Source: Marinimicrobium alkaliphilum
GTDB lineage: Bacteria > Pseudomonadota > Gammaproteobacteria > Pseudomonadales > Cellvibrionaceae
Direction: 5' to 3'
Length of the DNA stretch: 64,000 nucleotides
Assembly: GCF_003259155.1 (NCBI RefSeq)
Contig: NZ_QGMQ01000001.1
Coordinates: forward strand, 62,001 to 126,000
A program made the translations under genes and the position numbers. Below, piece by piece: positions 28,167 to 37,588 of the stretch (the first letter of the stretch is position 1; every line of letters begins with the position of its first letter). The notes under the pieces are model-generated. The model was not told the origin of the DNA. It worked only from the letters and a program-made list of their open reading frames with translations, and did not search any database.

Positions 28167-30839
28167 TTACCTTTGCGTGCGCCTGTACCGGGCGCGCCAC
28201 AAGACTTTCTCCAGCTCCACCAGCAGAAACAGAATCACCCCGCCAATAGCCATCAGGCCCCACAACCCGGGGCTGATGGCCCGGGTGTCGAAGACCGCCT
28301 GAGCCCAGGGCAGGTAGGTGAACAGCAACTGCAGGACCAGCACCGCGCCGACGGCGTACCAACAGTAGGGATTGCCGCGCAGGGCGTCGAAAGACAAGCT
28401 GCTGGCGGTCATAAAGCGGCTGTTGAACAGGTAAAAAATTTCCAATACCACAATGGTGTTGACGGCGACCGTACGCGCCGTGGCCAGGTCTGCGCCCTGC
28501 GCCTGAACCCAGGTAAACAGGCCGAAGGTGAAGGTCACAATAATCAGTGACACAAAGATAATCCGCCAGAGCATAAAGCCGTCGATGAGCCCCGCTTGGG
28601 GGTTGCGTGGCGGTTGTTGCATAGTGTCCTTTTCGGTCGCCTCAAACGCCAGTGCCAATGCCAGGGTGACGGCGGTGACCATATTGACCCAAAGGATATG
28701 CACGGGCGTGACGGGGATGGTCATGCCGATCAGAATGGCCGCCAAAATGACCAATGCCTGACCGCCGTTGGTGGGCGCGATAAAGGCGATGGACTTGCGG
28801 ATATTGGCGTACACCGTTCGGCCTTCTTCCACCGCCCGCTCAATGGAGGCGAAGTTGTCATCAGCAAGCACAATTTCGCTTGCTTCTTTGGCCACCTCGG
28901 TACCTTTTTTCCCCATGGCGACACCGATGTCGGCGCGCTTCAGCGCGGGGGCATCGTTGACGCCGTCACCGGTCATGGCCACCACTTCACCCTGAGCCTG
29001 TAGCGCCGTGACCAATTGCAGTTTGTTTTCCGGGCTGACGCGGGCAAAGATGTGGGTGTTCTCAGCGCAGTCGCGCAGCTCGCGCTCGCTCATGGCATCC
29101 AGGGTTTTGCCGGTGATTGCCTCGTCGCTGGGAATGCCCAGTTGCTTGCCGATGGCCTTGGCCGTGCCAGCGTGATCGCCGGTGATCATTTTGACCTGGA
29201 TACCGGCGCTGCGGCAGGCGGCGATTGCGGTAATCGCCTCGTCGCGCGGAGGATCGATAATACCCACCAGGCCCAGCAGAGTGACCTCTTCGAGATCATC
29301 CATGCTCAACTCGCGCCGGTCTGGCGACGCTGTTTTAATCGCCAGTGCCAAAGTGCGAAGCCCTTCGTTGGCCAATTTGTCAATCAACTGGTGCCAATCG
29401 TCTTCCTTCAGGGGGTGGTCGGTACCGTCAATACGCGCGTGGGTACAGCGTTGCATGAGTACCTCAGGTGCGCCACTCATAAGAATCAACTGCTCGCTGC
29501 TGTCCGTGTCCCGGTCGAGCACTGCCATGAACTTATGGGCACTATCGAAAGGGATCATATCCATTCGTTGCCACTGTTTGGCCAGGGTCTCCGGGTTCAG
29601 GCCACCCTTGACCGCGGCCAGCGCCAGGGCCATCTCCGTAGGTGCTCCCTCGGCTTTCCAGCCCTTGTCGGCCTTGCTGAGTGTGGTGTCGTTGCAGCGC
29701 AAGGCGGTGCGTAACATCAACTGGGCATCGTCGCTCAGTGTTGGCTCGATATGCCCTTTGCTGCCGTAGCCAGTGCCGCTGATCGTGTAGGCCTGCTCGT
29801 GCAGTTGCAGGCAGGTCGCGGTCATTTCGTTGCGCGTCAGGGTACCGGTTTTATCCGAGCAGATGACGGTGACCGAGCCCAGGGTTTCGACGGCGGGCAG
29901 CCGCCGGACAATGGCGTTGCGTCGGGCCATGGTCTGTACCCCGAGTGCCAATGTGATAGTGACGACGGCGGGGAGCCCCTCGGGAATGGCGGCAACGGCG
30001 AGCCCGACGGCGGCCATGAACATCTCCCGGGCTTCGTAGTCCTGAATCCAGAAACCCAGCGCAAAGGCGATGATGGCGAGTCCGACGATCACGAAGGTCA
30101 GCTGTTTACCGAACACCTGCAGTTGGCGCAGCAGCGGTGTCTGCAGGCTGCTGACGTTGGAGAGCATGGCGTTGATACGCCCGAGCTCGGTGTTGTCGGC
30201 GGTGGCCACCACCAGCCCGCGCCCGCGCCCGGAGGACACCAGCGTGCCAGACCAGAGCATATTGTTCTGGTCGGCTACGGCCAGGTCGCCGTCGAGGGCA
30301 TCGGTCGCTTTTTCGACGGGCAGGGATTCTCCGGTGAGCAGAGCTTCGTCGGCCTTGAGGTTGTTGACCTCGAGCAGGCGGATATCGGCGGGTACCCGGT
30401 CCCCGGCTTTGAGTTGCACGATGTCACCGGGCACAAGCTCGGTGGCCTCCAGATCAGTCAGATTACCGTCGCGCAGGGCATAGGCGTGAGGCGCGAGCAG
30501 ATCACGCACCGCGGCGAGGGCTTTTTCCGCTTTGCCCTCCTGAATAAAGCCCACCAGGCCATTGATGATGACCACCGCAATGATCACGGCGGTGTCAATC
30601 CACTCCTGCAGTAAAGCGGTGCCGAACGCAGCGGCGATCAATACATAGATCAGCAGATTGTGGAACTGGCGCAGGAACAGTCGCCAGCGGGGTAGGGGTT
30701 TGACCGTTTCCAGACGGTTGGGGCCGTAGCGGTGGAGTCGCTGTTGGGCCTGGGCCTGGCTGAGGCCTTCGGATGTGCTTTTTACATCGGCCAGAGCGGC
30801 GTCGATCTCGAGCGAATAATAGCGCTGTGGTTCGGACAT
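28167..30839 (-). CDS. P2-type cation-transporting ATPase
   Basis: An 890-residue P-type ATPase with the domain order cation_ATPase_N, E1-E2, HAD and C-terminal membrane bundle. Hallmarks are TGES, the phosphorylation site DKTGTLT, the hinge [10 protein letters not shown], and PEGLP in membrane segment 4. Ten membrane spans are expected. Segment 6 reads [17 protein letters not shown]. The Asn is kept, but Ala stands where SERCA has the Ca2+-coordinating Asp, as I recall for mycobacterial CtpF-like pumps. Ca2+ export is plausible but not certain. It lies downstream of usp and sulP on the same strand, separated by a strong hairpin. Confidence 0.93.
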   Translation of the reverse strand: MSEPQRYYSLEIDAALADVKSTSEGLSQAQAQQRLHRYGPNRLETVKPLPRWRLFLRQFHNLLIYVLIAAAFGTALLQEWIDTAVIIAVVIINGLVGFIQEGKAEKALAAVRDLLAPHAYALRDGNLTDLEATELVPGDIVQLKAGDRVPADIRLLEVNNLKADEALLTGESLPVEKATDALDGDLAVADQNNMLWSGTLVSSGRGRGLVVATADNTELGRINAMLSNVSSLQTPLLRQLQVFGKQLTFVIVGLAIIAFALGFWIQDYEAREMFMAAVGLAVAAIPEGLPAVVTITLALGVQTMARRNAIVRRLPAVETLGSVTVICSDKTGTLTRNEMTATCLQLHEQAYTISGTGYGSKGHIEPTLSDDAQLMLRTALRCNDTTLSKADKGWKAEGAPTEMALALAAVKGGLNPETLAKQWQRMDMIPFDSAHKFMAVLDRDTDSSEQLILMSGAPEVLMQRCTHARIDGTDHPLKEDDWHQLIDKLANEGLRTLALAIKTASPDRRELSMDDLEEVTLLGLVGIIDPPRDEAITAIAACRSAGIQVKMITGDHAGTAKAIGKQLGIPSDEAITGKTLDAMSERELRDCAENTHIFARVSPENKLQLVTALQAQGEVVAMTGDGVNDAPALKRADIGVAMGKKGTEVAKEASEIVLADDNFASIERAVEEGRTVYANIRKSIAFIAPTNGGQALVILAAILIGMTIPVTPVHILWVNMVTAVTLALALAFEATEKDTMQQPPRNPQAGLIDGFMLWRIIFVSLIIVTFTFGLFTWVQAQGADLATARTVAVNTIVVLEIFYLFNSRFMTASSLSFDALRGNPYCWYAVGAVLVLQLLFTYLPWAQAVFDTRAISPGLWGLMAIGGVILFLLVELEKVLWRARYRRTQR

Positions 30840-30883
30840 GAAAGGGGTATCCCAAGGGCTTCGGTCACTACTACCTTAGGATA

Positions 30884-30914
30884 GCAGGCGCCTCCGGTAA
30901 AGGGAGGCGCCTGC
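30884..30914 (-). terminator. Strong hairpin between usp and the P-type ATPase gene
   Basis: A perfect twelve-base-pair stem (GCAGGCGCCTCC / GGAGGCGCCTGC) with a seven-base loop lies 15 bases after the usp stop. It has no U-rich tail in either direction, so it may slow or process the transcript rather than terminate it cleanly. Confidence 0.5.
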
Positions 30915-30928
30915 CGAGCCTTGCCCAA

Positions 30929-31786
30929 CTAGCGCAGGATCATCATTGATGTGCGGGTTTTGCTCAGCACTGAGGTGGTGGTACTGCCGACGAAAAAGTG
31001 CCGGATGCGCGAGTGACCGTAGGCGCCCAGGATCAGCAGGTCAATGTCATTTTCTTCCTGGTATTGGGGCAGGGCAGTTTCCGGGTCGCCGGGGACGATG
31101 GTTGCCGATACCTCGAAGCCCGCATCTTCCAGGACTTTCTGCGCTGCCTTGAGTGGCTCGCGAGAGGCCTCGACATCCGGGCCTACCATGACCAGGTGGC
31201 AGGGAATACCTTTGAACAGCGGGCTCGCGGCGACCCTATCGACACCCTTTTTCATGGTGGCGCTGCCGTCAAAGGCGATCATGATTTTCTCCGGCGGTGC
31301 AAAGGATTGTTGGGCCACCAGAATGGGTTTGTGCATGGTCCGGATGATGCCTTCCAGGTGGCTGCCGATATGGCCGTGCGCCGAGGTATTATCGGCGCCG
31401 CGTTTGCCCACCACCAGCATGCGGGTTTCCGGTTCCATGTTGGCGATGGTCGATACCAGGTCGCCGTGGCGCTGGCGGGTTTCGACACCCTCAGCGCCCT
31501 GGCCTTCGGCGCGCGCGCGCGCGGCTTTGAGCATGTGTTTGCCGTGTTCGAGCGAGAGCTTGGCGCGGCGCTCGTCAAGTTCCGCCAGTTCCTGCAGCAG
31601 GGCCTCCTGAGACCCTAAACCGATGGCACCACTCAGGTTGCGTTTGTCGTCGCCGCCGTGGGGCTGATCGAGCACGTGCAGCAGGCTCAGGGGCGCACTC
31701 ATGCGCTGCGCGCTCCAGGCGGCGTAGTCACATACCGATTCGGCGTACTGGGAGTCGTCAATACAGGCAATAACTTTGTTGTGCAT
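30929..31786 (-). CDS. Universal stress protein, tandem UspA domains
   Basis: A 285-residue protein made of two UspA domains (about residues 1-140 and 150-285). The second keeps the nucleotide-binding pattern GAYGHSRIRHFFVGSTT, so it probably binds ATP. The first has a diverged version (GKRGADNTSAHGHIGS). Such tandem proteins act in stress survival through unknown partners. It begins 13 bases after the SulP gene on the same strand, so the two are almost certainly co-expressed, a pairing also seen where SulP proteins carry Usp-like domains. Confidence 0.93.
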   Translation of the reverse strand: MHNKVIACIDDSQYAESVCDYAAWSAQRMSAPLSLLHVLDQPHGGDDKRNLSGAIGLGSQEALLQELAELDERRAKLSLEHGKHMLKAARARAEGQGAEGVETRQRHGDLVSTIANMEPETRMLVVGKRGADNTSAHGHIGSHLEGIIRTMHKPILVAQQSFAPPEKIMIAFDGSATMKKGVDRVAASPLFKGIPCHLVMVGPDVEASREPLKAAQKVLEDAGFEVSATIVPGDPETALPQYQEENDIDLLILGAYGHSRIRHFFVGSTTTSVLSKTRTSMMILR

Positions 31787-31799
31787 AGTCTTATCCTTA

Positions 31800-33284
31800 T
31801 CAGTGGCCCATCAGGCGTTCAACAGCGTCGGGTTTGTCGTGCACTGCAAAGCGGTCTACCAGGGTGGCGCTGGCTTCGTTCAGGCCCACGATATCGACAT
31901 CGGTGCCTTCGCGGCGGAACTTGATGACCACCTTATCGAGCGAGCTGATGGCGGTGATGTCCCAGAAGTGGGCGCGGCTGAGGTCGATGGTAACCTTGTC
32001 GATGGCCTCCTTAAAGTCGAAGCCATCGACAAACTGGTCCGCTGAGGTAAAGAATACCTGACCTACCACATTGTAAGTGCGGTGCTCGCCGCTTTCATCC
32101 AAAGTCGAGCCGATATAGAGAATATCACCCACTTTGCGGGCAAAAAACAGGGCGCTGAGCAGTACACCCACCAGGACACCAATGGCCAGGTTATGCGTAA
32201 ACACGACGATAACTACGGTAGCGATCATCACTACGCTGGAACTCTTCGGGTGCACCTTAAGGTTCTTCACGGATTCCCAGCTGAAGGTACCAAAGGACAC
32301 CATGAACATCACCGCCACCAACGCGGCCATGGGGATAGCCGCCACCCACTCGTTCAGGAACACCACCATGATTAGTAGCAAAACACCCGCGGTTAACGTT
32401 GAGAGGCGCGTGCGGCCGCCGGATTTAATATTGATGACCGATTGTCCAATCATGGCACAACCGGCCATGCCGCCCATAAAGCCTGCGCCTATGTTGGCCG
32501 CGCCTTGGCCCACACACTCCCGGTTCTTGTCGCTCGGCGTGTCAGTCAGGTCATCGACAATGGTCGCGGTCATCATGGACTCCAGCAAGCCGACGATGGC
32601 AAGGGTGACGGAATAAGGGAAGATGATCATGAGTGTTTCGACGTTGAGCGGAATATCCGGAATCAGAAACACCGGGAGGCTGTCCGGGAGCTCTCCCATG
32701 TCTCCTACTGTGCGGATATCGAGGCCAAAGAAGAGCGCGATACCCGTCAGTACAACAATACAGATCAGTGGCGAGGGCACAGCTTTGGTCAGGTAGGGCA
32801 GACCGTAGATGATTGCAAGGCCGGCCACCAGCATGGTGTAGACCAACCAGGTCGCATTGTCACCGGTGATTTCGGGGAGTTGTGCGAGGAAAATCAGGAT
32901 TGCGAGTGCATTGACGAAACCTGTGACCACCGAGCGCGAGACAAAGCGCATCAGCAGACCCAGTTTAAACACCCCCGCCAGAATCTGGAGTAGGCCACAA
33001 AGCACGGTGGCCGCGAGCAGATACTCAAGGCCGTGCTCACGCACCAGTGTCACCATAAGCAGGGCCATGGCTCCGGTGGCGGCGGAGATCTGTCCCGGAC
33101 GGCCACCGGCGAAGGCAGTCACCACCATGATGCAGAAGGAGGCGTAGAGGCCGACCTTGGGGTCGACACCGGCAATAATCGAGAAGGCGATGGCCTCGGG
33201 GATCAGGGCCAGCGCCACCACCATGCCCGCGAGCACGTCCCCACGCACGTTCGAAAACCAGTTTTGGCGTATTGAGTTGTTCAT
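31800..33284 (-). CDS. SulP family inorganic anion transporter
   Basis: A 494-residue SLC26/SulP transporter with the usual N-terminal motif region ([20 protein letters not shown]), about 14 membrane helices and a C-terminal STAS domain (about residues 395-490). Members move sulfate, bicarbonate or other anions. The length and short STAS domain resemble the group containing the BicA bicarbonate transporter, but the substrate is not settled by sequence. It is the first gene of a sulP-usp unit. Confidence 0.93.
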   Translation of the reverse strand: MNNSIRQNWFSNVRGDVLAGMVVALALIPEAIAFSIIAGVDPKVGLYASFCIMVVTAFAGGRPGQISAATGAMALLMVTLVREHGLEYLLAATVLCGLLQILAGVFKLGLLMRFVSRSVVTGFVNALAILIFLAQLPEITGDNATWLVYTMLVAGLAIIYGLPYLTKAVPSPLICIVVLTGIALFFGLDIRTVGDMGELPDSLPVFLIPDIPLNVETLMIIFPYSVTLAIVGLLESMMTATIVDDLTDTPSDKNRECVGQGAANIGAGFMGGMAGCAMIGQSVINIKSGGRTRLSTLTAGVLLLIMVVFLNEWVAAIPMAALVAVMFMVSFGTFSWESVKNLKVHPKSSSVVMIATVVIVVFTHNLAIGVLVGVLLSALFFARKVGDILYIGSTLDESGEHRTYNVVGQVFFTSADQFVDGFDFKEAIDKVTIDLSRAHFWDITAISSLDKVVIKFRREGTDVDIVGLNEASATLVDRFAVHDKPDAVERLMGH

Positions 33285-33601
33285 TGAGTTAGTGTCCCGT
33301 TAAAACAGTTGTTCAACACAAAGGAAGTCTGCATCACCCCGATAGAAAACCATCGCAGGCATAGCACTATGCGGCTTCAGCGACTGTGCTGTTGTGTATC
33401 AATTGTGGAAGGCGCGCGCGCGGGCGCAGTAGCGTGGCCGAGGCTTACGCGGGGTCGAAGCAAAAAGAAATGCGCTATGGCGGACAGACAGCCGTCATTG
33501 TGAGTATCACTTCTCGAAAAAGAGTTTTAAAACTCGGGTTGGCAGGCGGGAGACCCGGGCTGCGCGTTCGAAGGGCGCGGAGTATACCAGAGCAGGGGGC
33601 T
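33285..33601. other. 317-bp intergenic region upstream of sulP
   Basis: This stretch lies between the sulP start and the mobA stop, both on the minus strand. I see no gene in it. It contains a perfect 14-base palindrome GAGTTTTAAAACTC at 33522-33535. At its edge a GCAGGG/CCCTGC hairpin overlaps the end of mobA. It should hold the sulP promoter, but no convincing -35/-10 pair was found. Confidence 0.6.
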
Positions 33602-34249
33602 TTATGCACCCTGCTTAAGTGCCTCAGGGAGCTTTCCCAGCAGCTCCTCCTCGGCGGAGTAGAGATCCTGCGGGGTGTTGATATTGAAGAAGGGGTCGGT
33701 ATGGCTGTTGTCAAAGGTCACGCGCGAGGGCGCGCGGGCATTGACCCAGTCCTGCATGCGCGGCACTTGGCCGCGGCTCAGCGTTCGGCCCATGTCATCG
33801 AGCAGGCTCTTGTGCCAGAGCGCAAAAATCGGGTGCATACGCCCCTGGCTGTGGGCAACCGCCAGTCGGCTACCGTCTCGATGTGCAGCCTGGCTCAGCT
33901 CCTCGACCAGATCTTCCGGGAAAAAAGGCGTGTCGCAGGCGAAGCTCGCCAGCCAATCGCTCTGGGGCTGGTGGTCTTTCATCCAGGCCAGGGCGGCATG
34001 GATGCCGGCCAGGGGACCCCGAAAGTCATCATAGTGGTCGGAGATCACGGTCAGCCCGGTGCGGCTGAAGCGCAGATGGCTGCCGTTGGCATTCAACAGC
34101 AGTCGGCTGACCTGAGGTTGGGCTCTGGCAACGCTGCGCTTGAGCAGCGTTTCGCCTGCCAGAGGCAGCAGGCACTTGTCGCCACCGCCCATGCGTCGCG
34201 CCTGCCCGCCCGCCAGAAGTACCCCGGTAATGTCCGTGTGTTGTGTCAT
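33602..34249 (-). CDS. mobA: Molybdenum cofactor guanylyltransferase MobA
   Basis: MobA adds GMP to molybdopterin to make the guanine dinucleotide cofactor of DMSO-reductase-family enzymes. ATG 34249 with an AGGGTG ribosome-binding site gives 215 residues (E. coli 194). The frame extends 11 codons further upstream. The nucleotidyltransferase signature is LLAGGQARRMGGGDK, and the metal-binding Asp is in FACDTPFF. No other molybdenum-cofactor gene is adjacent. Confidence 0.93.
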   Translation of the reverse strand: MTQHTDITGVLLAGGQARRMGGGDKCLLPLAGETLLKRSVARAQPQVSRLLLNANGSHLRFSRTGLTVISDHYDDFRGPLAGIHAALAWMKDHQPQSDWLASFACDTPFFPEDLVEELSQAAHRDGSRLAVAHSQGRMHPIFALWHKSLLDDMGRTLSRGQVPRMQDWVNARAPSRVTFDNSHTDPFFNINTPQDLYSAEEELLGKLPEALKQGA

Positions 34250-34470
34250 GGTCACCCTGTTCGCTGCTGATATACCGTTCATTTTATTTGATGAATCATG
34301 TGCCTCCAGTATAAGGGGGCCAGTGCTTCAAGTGTAGTGCTCATTTCGGCTTAAATACCCCAAATTGATGGTTTTGTGAACCGCTTGGCAAATATCGCCG
34401 TAACCGCAAATCATGACATTTGTGGACAGTCGCATTACCATTACCCCTAACCCCACCGGAAGAGAGAGTT

Positions 34471-35115
34471 ATGGCCTTGGATTTGGAAAACCTGCGCCGG
34501 GAATACCTCAAGGGCGGCTTGCGCCGCAATGACCTGAACGATAACCCCTTTGACCAGTTCGATTGCTGGATGGCTCAGGCCGTGGAGGCGGGCATCAGCG
34601 ACCCGACCGCTATGGTACTGGCCACGGCCGACGCCAGCGGCCAGCCGAGCCAACGTATTGTCTTGCTGAAACAGCGGGATCATCAGGGCTTTGTGTTCTT
34701 TACCAATTACGACAGCCACAAGGGGCGGGACATTGCCGCCAACCCCAAGGCCAGCCTGTTATTCCCCTGGCACTTTTTCGAACGTCAGGTGATTGTTCAG
34801 GGCCACGTCGAGCGCCTGGATCGGGAGGCCTCCCAGCGCTACTTTGCGAGCCGCCCCCGGGGCAGCCAGATCGCCGCCTGGGCCTCGCGCCAGAGCCAGC
34901 CGGTGGATTCGCGCGCGAGTCTCGATACGCGCTTTGCCGAGGCAGAGACCAAATGGGGTAAAGATGAGATTCCGCTGCCCGACTTCTGGGGCGGCTACCG
35001 GGTGGTGCCCGAGCTGATTGAATTCTGGCAGGGCGGGGGCCAGCGCCTGCACGACCGCTTTACCTATCGGCGCCTCGCCGGTGGTCAGTGGGACATCCAG
35101 CGGCTTCAACCGTAG
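34471..35115 (+). CDS. pdxH: Pyridoxamine 5'-phosphate oxidase
   Basis: PdxH is an FMN enzyme that oxidises pyridoxine or pyridoxamine 5'-phosphate to PLP. ATG 34471, after a GAGAGAG ribosome-binding site, gives 214 residues, close to the E. coli length of 218. Characteristic segments are QRIVLLKQ, FFTNYDSHKG, QVIVQGHVER, SRPRGSQIAAWASRQS, and the C-terminal LHDRFTYRR. The next gene begins 10 bases later, suggesting co-transcription. Confidence 0.96.
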   Translation: MALDLENLRREYLKGGLRRNDLNDNPFDQFDCWMAQAVEAGISDPTAMVLATADASGQPSQRIVLLKQRDHQGFVFFTNYDSHKGRDIAANPKASLLFPWHFFERQVIVQGHVERLDREASQRYFASRPRGSQIAAWASRQSQPVDSRASLDTRFAEAETKWGKDEIPLPDFWGGYRVVPELIEFWQGGGQRLHDRFTYRRLAGGQWDIQRLQP

Positions 35116-35125
35116 GCCGGACGAC

Positions 35126-36094
35126 ATGCGCTATATCGACTGCCGTGACCGCGAACTGCACGTGGCGACGGGCGCCCGGCCTGAGCCGGGTCCGGGAGAG
35201 CTGCTGATTGCCGTAGCGGCGGCGGGGGTCAACCGCCCGGACCTGTTACAGCGCCAGGGCCTGTACCCGCCACCTGCTGACGCCAGTCCGATACTTGGTC
35301 TGGAAGTGGCCGGGGAGGTGGTTGCCCGCGGCACTGGGGTGAGCGGGTGGCGTGTGGGTGACGTCGTATGCGCACTGGTCAACGGCGGCGGTTATGCCGA
35401 GTATGCGCTGGCGCCCGCCGACCAGTGCCTGCCCGTGCCAAAGGGGCTGACGCTGACCCAGGCGGCAGCCCTGCCGGAAACCTGTTTCACCGTATGGCAC
35501 AACCTCTGGCAGCGGGCACACCTCAGCGCCGGAGAAACCCTGCTGATACACGGCGGTGCCAGTGGCATTGGTACCACCGCCATACAGATGGCGACGGCCC
35601 TTGGGGTTACCGTGTTTGTCACTGCCGGCAGTGACGCCAAGTGCAGGGCCTGCGAACAACTGGGTGCGGCCATGGTCATCAACTACCATGACGAAGACTT
35701 CGTTGCCGCCGTTAAAGCAGCCACCGACAAGCGCGGGGTCGACGTGATCTTGGATATGGTGGGCGGCGATGTTATTCAACAGAATCTTTACGCCGCCGCG
35801 CGCGAGGGACGTATCGTCAATATCGCTTATCTTAATGGCAGCAAAGTGGAGATCGACCTCTTGCCGGTCATGCTCAAACGCCTGACGCTCACCGGCTCCA
35901 CGCTGCGCGCCCAGTCAGCCGCCGTCAAAGCCCGGATCGCCCGGGAGTTGCGCGAACAGGTCTGGCCCCTGATCGAAAAAGGCGCCATGGCGCCGGTCAT
36001 CGCTGCCACCTTTGACCTGGCCCGGGCCGACGAGGCCCACGCGCTCATGGCCTCACGCCAGTCTGTGGGCAAGATTGTGCTAACCTGCCATTGA
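35126..36094 (+). CDS. NAD(P)H-quinone oxidoreductase, zinc-independent MDR family
   Basis: A 322-residue medium-chain dehydrogenase/reductase of the quinone oxidoreductase (Qor/TP53I3-like) group. ATG 35126 was chosen because the region before it overlaps pdxH. The catalytic-domain motif AAGVNRPDLLQRQGLYP is intact. The Rossmann motif is LLIHGGASGIGTTAIQMA. The absence of zinc-ligand cysteines marks it as the quinone reductase type. It probably reduces small quinones using NADPH. Confidence 0.92.
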   Translation: MRYIDCRDRELHVATGARPEPGPGELLIAVAAAGVNRPDLLQRQGLYPPPADASPILGLEVAGEVVARGTGVSGWRVGDVVCALVNGGGYAEYALAPADQCLPVPKGLTLTQAAALPETCFTVWHNLWQRAHLSAGETLLIHGGASGIGTTAIQMATALGVTVFVTAGSDAKCRACEQLGAAMVINYHDEDFVAAVKAATDKRGVDVILDMVGGDVIQQNLYAAAREGRIVNIAYLNGSKVEIDLLPVMLKRLTLTGSTLRAQSAAVKARIARELREQVWPLIEKGAMAPVIAATFDLARADEAHALMASRQSVGKIVLTCH

Positions 36095-36136
36095 CCCGAT
36101 TCCCGCCGTAGACTGCCAACGCAAAGGATGCTCGCT

Positions 36137-36949
36137 ATGACACTCACACAATACCAGGTAGACGCCTTCACCGCCTCGCGCTTTGGTGGCAATCCGGCCG
36201 CCGTGGTACCCCTTGACCACTGGTTGGACGACACCTTGATGCAGGCCATCGCCGCCGAAAACAACCTGTCGGAGACCGCCTTCTTTGTCCCTGAAGGTAA
36301 GGGCTATGGGCTGCGTTGGTTTACCCCCGTCAGAGAGGTGAATCTGTGCGGCCACGCCACCCTGGCGACGGCCCATGTACTGGTCACCCATCTGGGAGTG
36401 ACGGCGGAACCGCTGCGGTTCTTTACCCGCAGTGGCGAACTTCAGGTGCGCTCGGTAGACGCGGGCTTGCAGATGGATTTTCCTGCGCAGCCGCCGCAAG
36501 CGGTGGCGGGTGATGCTCCGGCCATTCTTGCCCAGGCGTTGGGGCTGACCCCGCAAGCGGTACTCAAGGCGGTGGATTACCTGGCCGTGCTCGAAACCCA
36601 GACACAGGTGGAAACCCTGGCGCCGGACCTGGCCCAGCTTAGACGCCTGGACGGGCGGGGCGTTATCGTCACCGCACCGGGCGATAGGGTGGACTTTGTC
36701 AGCCGCTTCTTCGCCCCAAAATTTGGTATCGACGAAGACCCGGTTACCGGCTCGGCCCACTGCCAGTTGGTGCCCTACTGGGCAGAACGCCTGGGGCGCG
36801 CCACACTGAGTGCCCGCCAGGTTTCCCGCCGCAGCGGCGAACTGACGTGCCAGCTTGCTGCCGAGCGGGTGCTCCTGACAGGGCAGGCGGTCACCTTTTC
36901 CGAAGGCCGTCTGTATCTCGACAGCCTAGGATCACCTAAGTCTGAGTAG
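36137..36949 (+). CDS. PhzF family isomerase-like protein
   Basis: A 270-residue PhzF-family protein. The N-terminal signature is QVDAFTASRFGGNPAAV, and the conserved catalytic Glu is expected in NNLSETAFF. The second half repeats the fold and contains DEDPVTGSAHCQL. ATG 36137 has an AAAGGA ribosome-binding site nine bases upstream; an ATG at 36128 lies within it. Family members are isomerases or epimerases, and most lack a known substrate. No phenazine genes are nearby. Confidence 0.92.
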   Translation: MTLTQYQVDAFTASRFGGNPAAVVPLDHWLDDTLMQAIAAENNLSETAFFVPEGKGYGLRWFTPVREVNLCGHATLATAHVLVTHLGVTAEPLRFFTRSGELQVRSVDAGLQMDFPAQPPQAVAGDAPAILAQALGLTPQAVLKAVDYLAVLETQTQVETLAPDLAQLRRLDGRGVIVTAPGDRVDFVSRFFAPKFGIDEDPVTGSAHCQLVPYWAERLGRATLSARQVSRRSGELTCQLAAERVLLTGQAVTFSEGRLYLDSLGSPKSE

Positions 36950-36955
36950 ATTTAC

Positions 36956-37516
36956 ATGGGACTTTTGACCTTCAGCCTCAATCTCACCTTGGACGGTTGT
37001 GTCGATCACGAGGAGGGAATTGCCGACGATGAAACCCACGCTTTTTTCACCAGCCTAATGGAGGATTGCGGGGCGATGCTGTGGGGCCGTGCCACTTATG
37101 AGATGATGGAGAATTACTGGCCAGCAGTCGCCCGCGGGGATGTGGGTGCGCCGCCGGCAGTGCACGAGTGGGCGGTAAAGTTGGAGATCAAGCCGAAGTA
37201 CGTCGTTTCAACGACGCGAACGGACTTTCGATGGACCAATAGCCACCACATCGCTGGCGATCTGCGTTCGGGCGTGCAAAAGCTCAAGGACGAGACCCCG
37301 GCTGGTGTACTCCTTGGTAGCGGTAGGCTTGCAGCCGAGCTGGATCGGCTGGGCCTGATCGATGAGTACAAGTTTCTTATTCACCCAAGGATAACTGGCC
37401 ACGGTCCGACCCTTTATCAGAGCGGGCTGCCCAACACTCGACGGCTTGAGTTGGTTTCGGCGAAGCCGCTTAGTAACGGCGCAGTCTCTATGCACTACCG
37501 GCGTGTGCGCGGCTAA
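36956..37516 (+). CDS. Dihydrofolate reductase-like (RibD C-terminal domain) protein
   Basis: A 186-residue protein of the DHFR-fold RibD C-terminal family, a group of NADPH-dependent reductases of mostly unknown substrate. It opens with LTFSLNLTLDGCVDHEEG and contains LWGRATYEMMENYW. The NADPH-binding region is VLLGSGRLAAELDRLGLIDEY, which is typical of the family, and it ends with MHYRR. It begins six bases after the PhzF-like gene. A 72-bp attC-like sequence follows its stop codon, which raises the possibility that it is an old integron cassette. Confidence 0.9.
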   Translation: MGLLTFSLNLTLDGCVDHEEGIADDETHAFFTSLMEDCGAMLWGRATYEMMENYWPAVARGDVGAPPAVHEWAVKLEIKPKYVVSTTRTDFRWTNSHHIAGDLRSGVQKLKDETPAGVLLGSGRLAAELDRLGLIDEYKFLIHPRITGHGPTLYQSGLPNTRRLELVSAKPLSNGAVSMHYRRVRG

Positions 37517-37582
37517 CAATTTGCTGTACGCGGAAAAATCACTCGCAGCGCTCGCAACTTTCCGGTGAGCAAGGCGTTGAAA
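37511..37582 (+). repeat. Possible attC-like site after the DHFR-like gene
   Basis: The 72 bases from GGCTAAC (containing the stop codon) to GTTGAAA have features of an integron attC site. The ends approximate RYYYAAC and GTTRRRY with one mismatch each. Inner inverted segments TTGCT/AGCAA and GCGGAAA/TTTCCGG (one mismatch) could fold. No integrase is present in the window. This is a weak, inference-level call. Confidence 0.25.
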
Positions 37583-37588
37583 CTGTAG

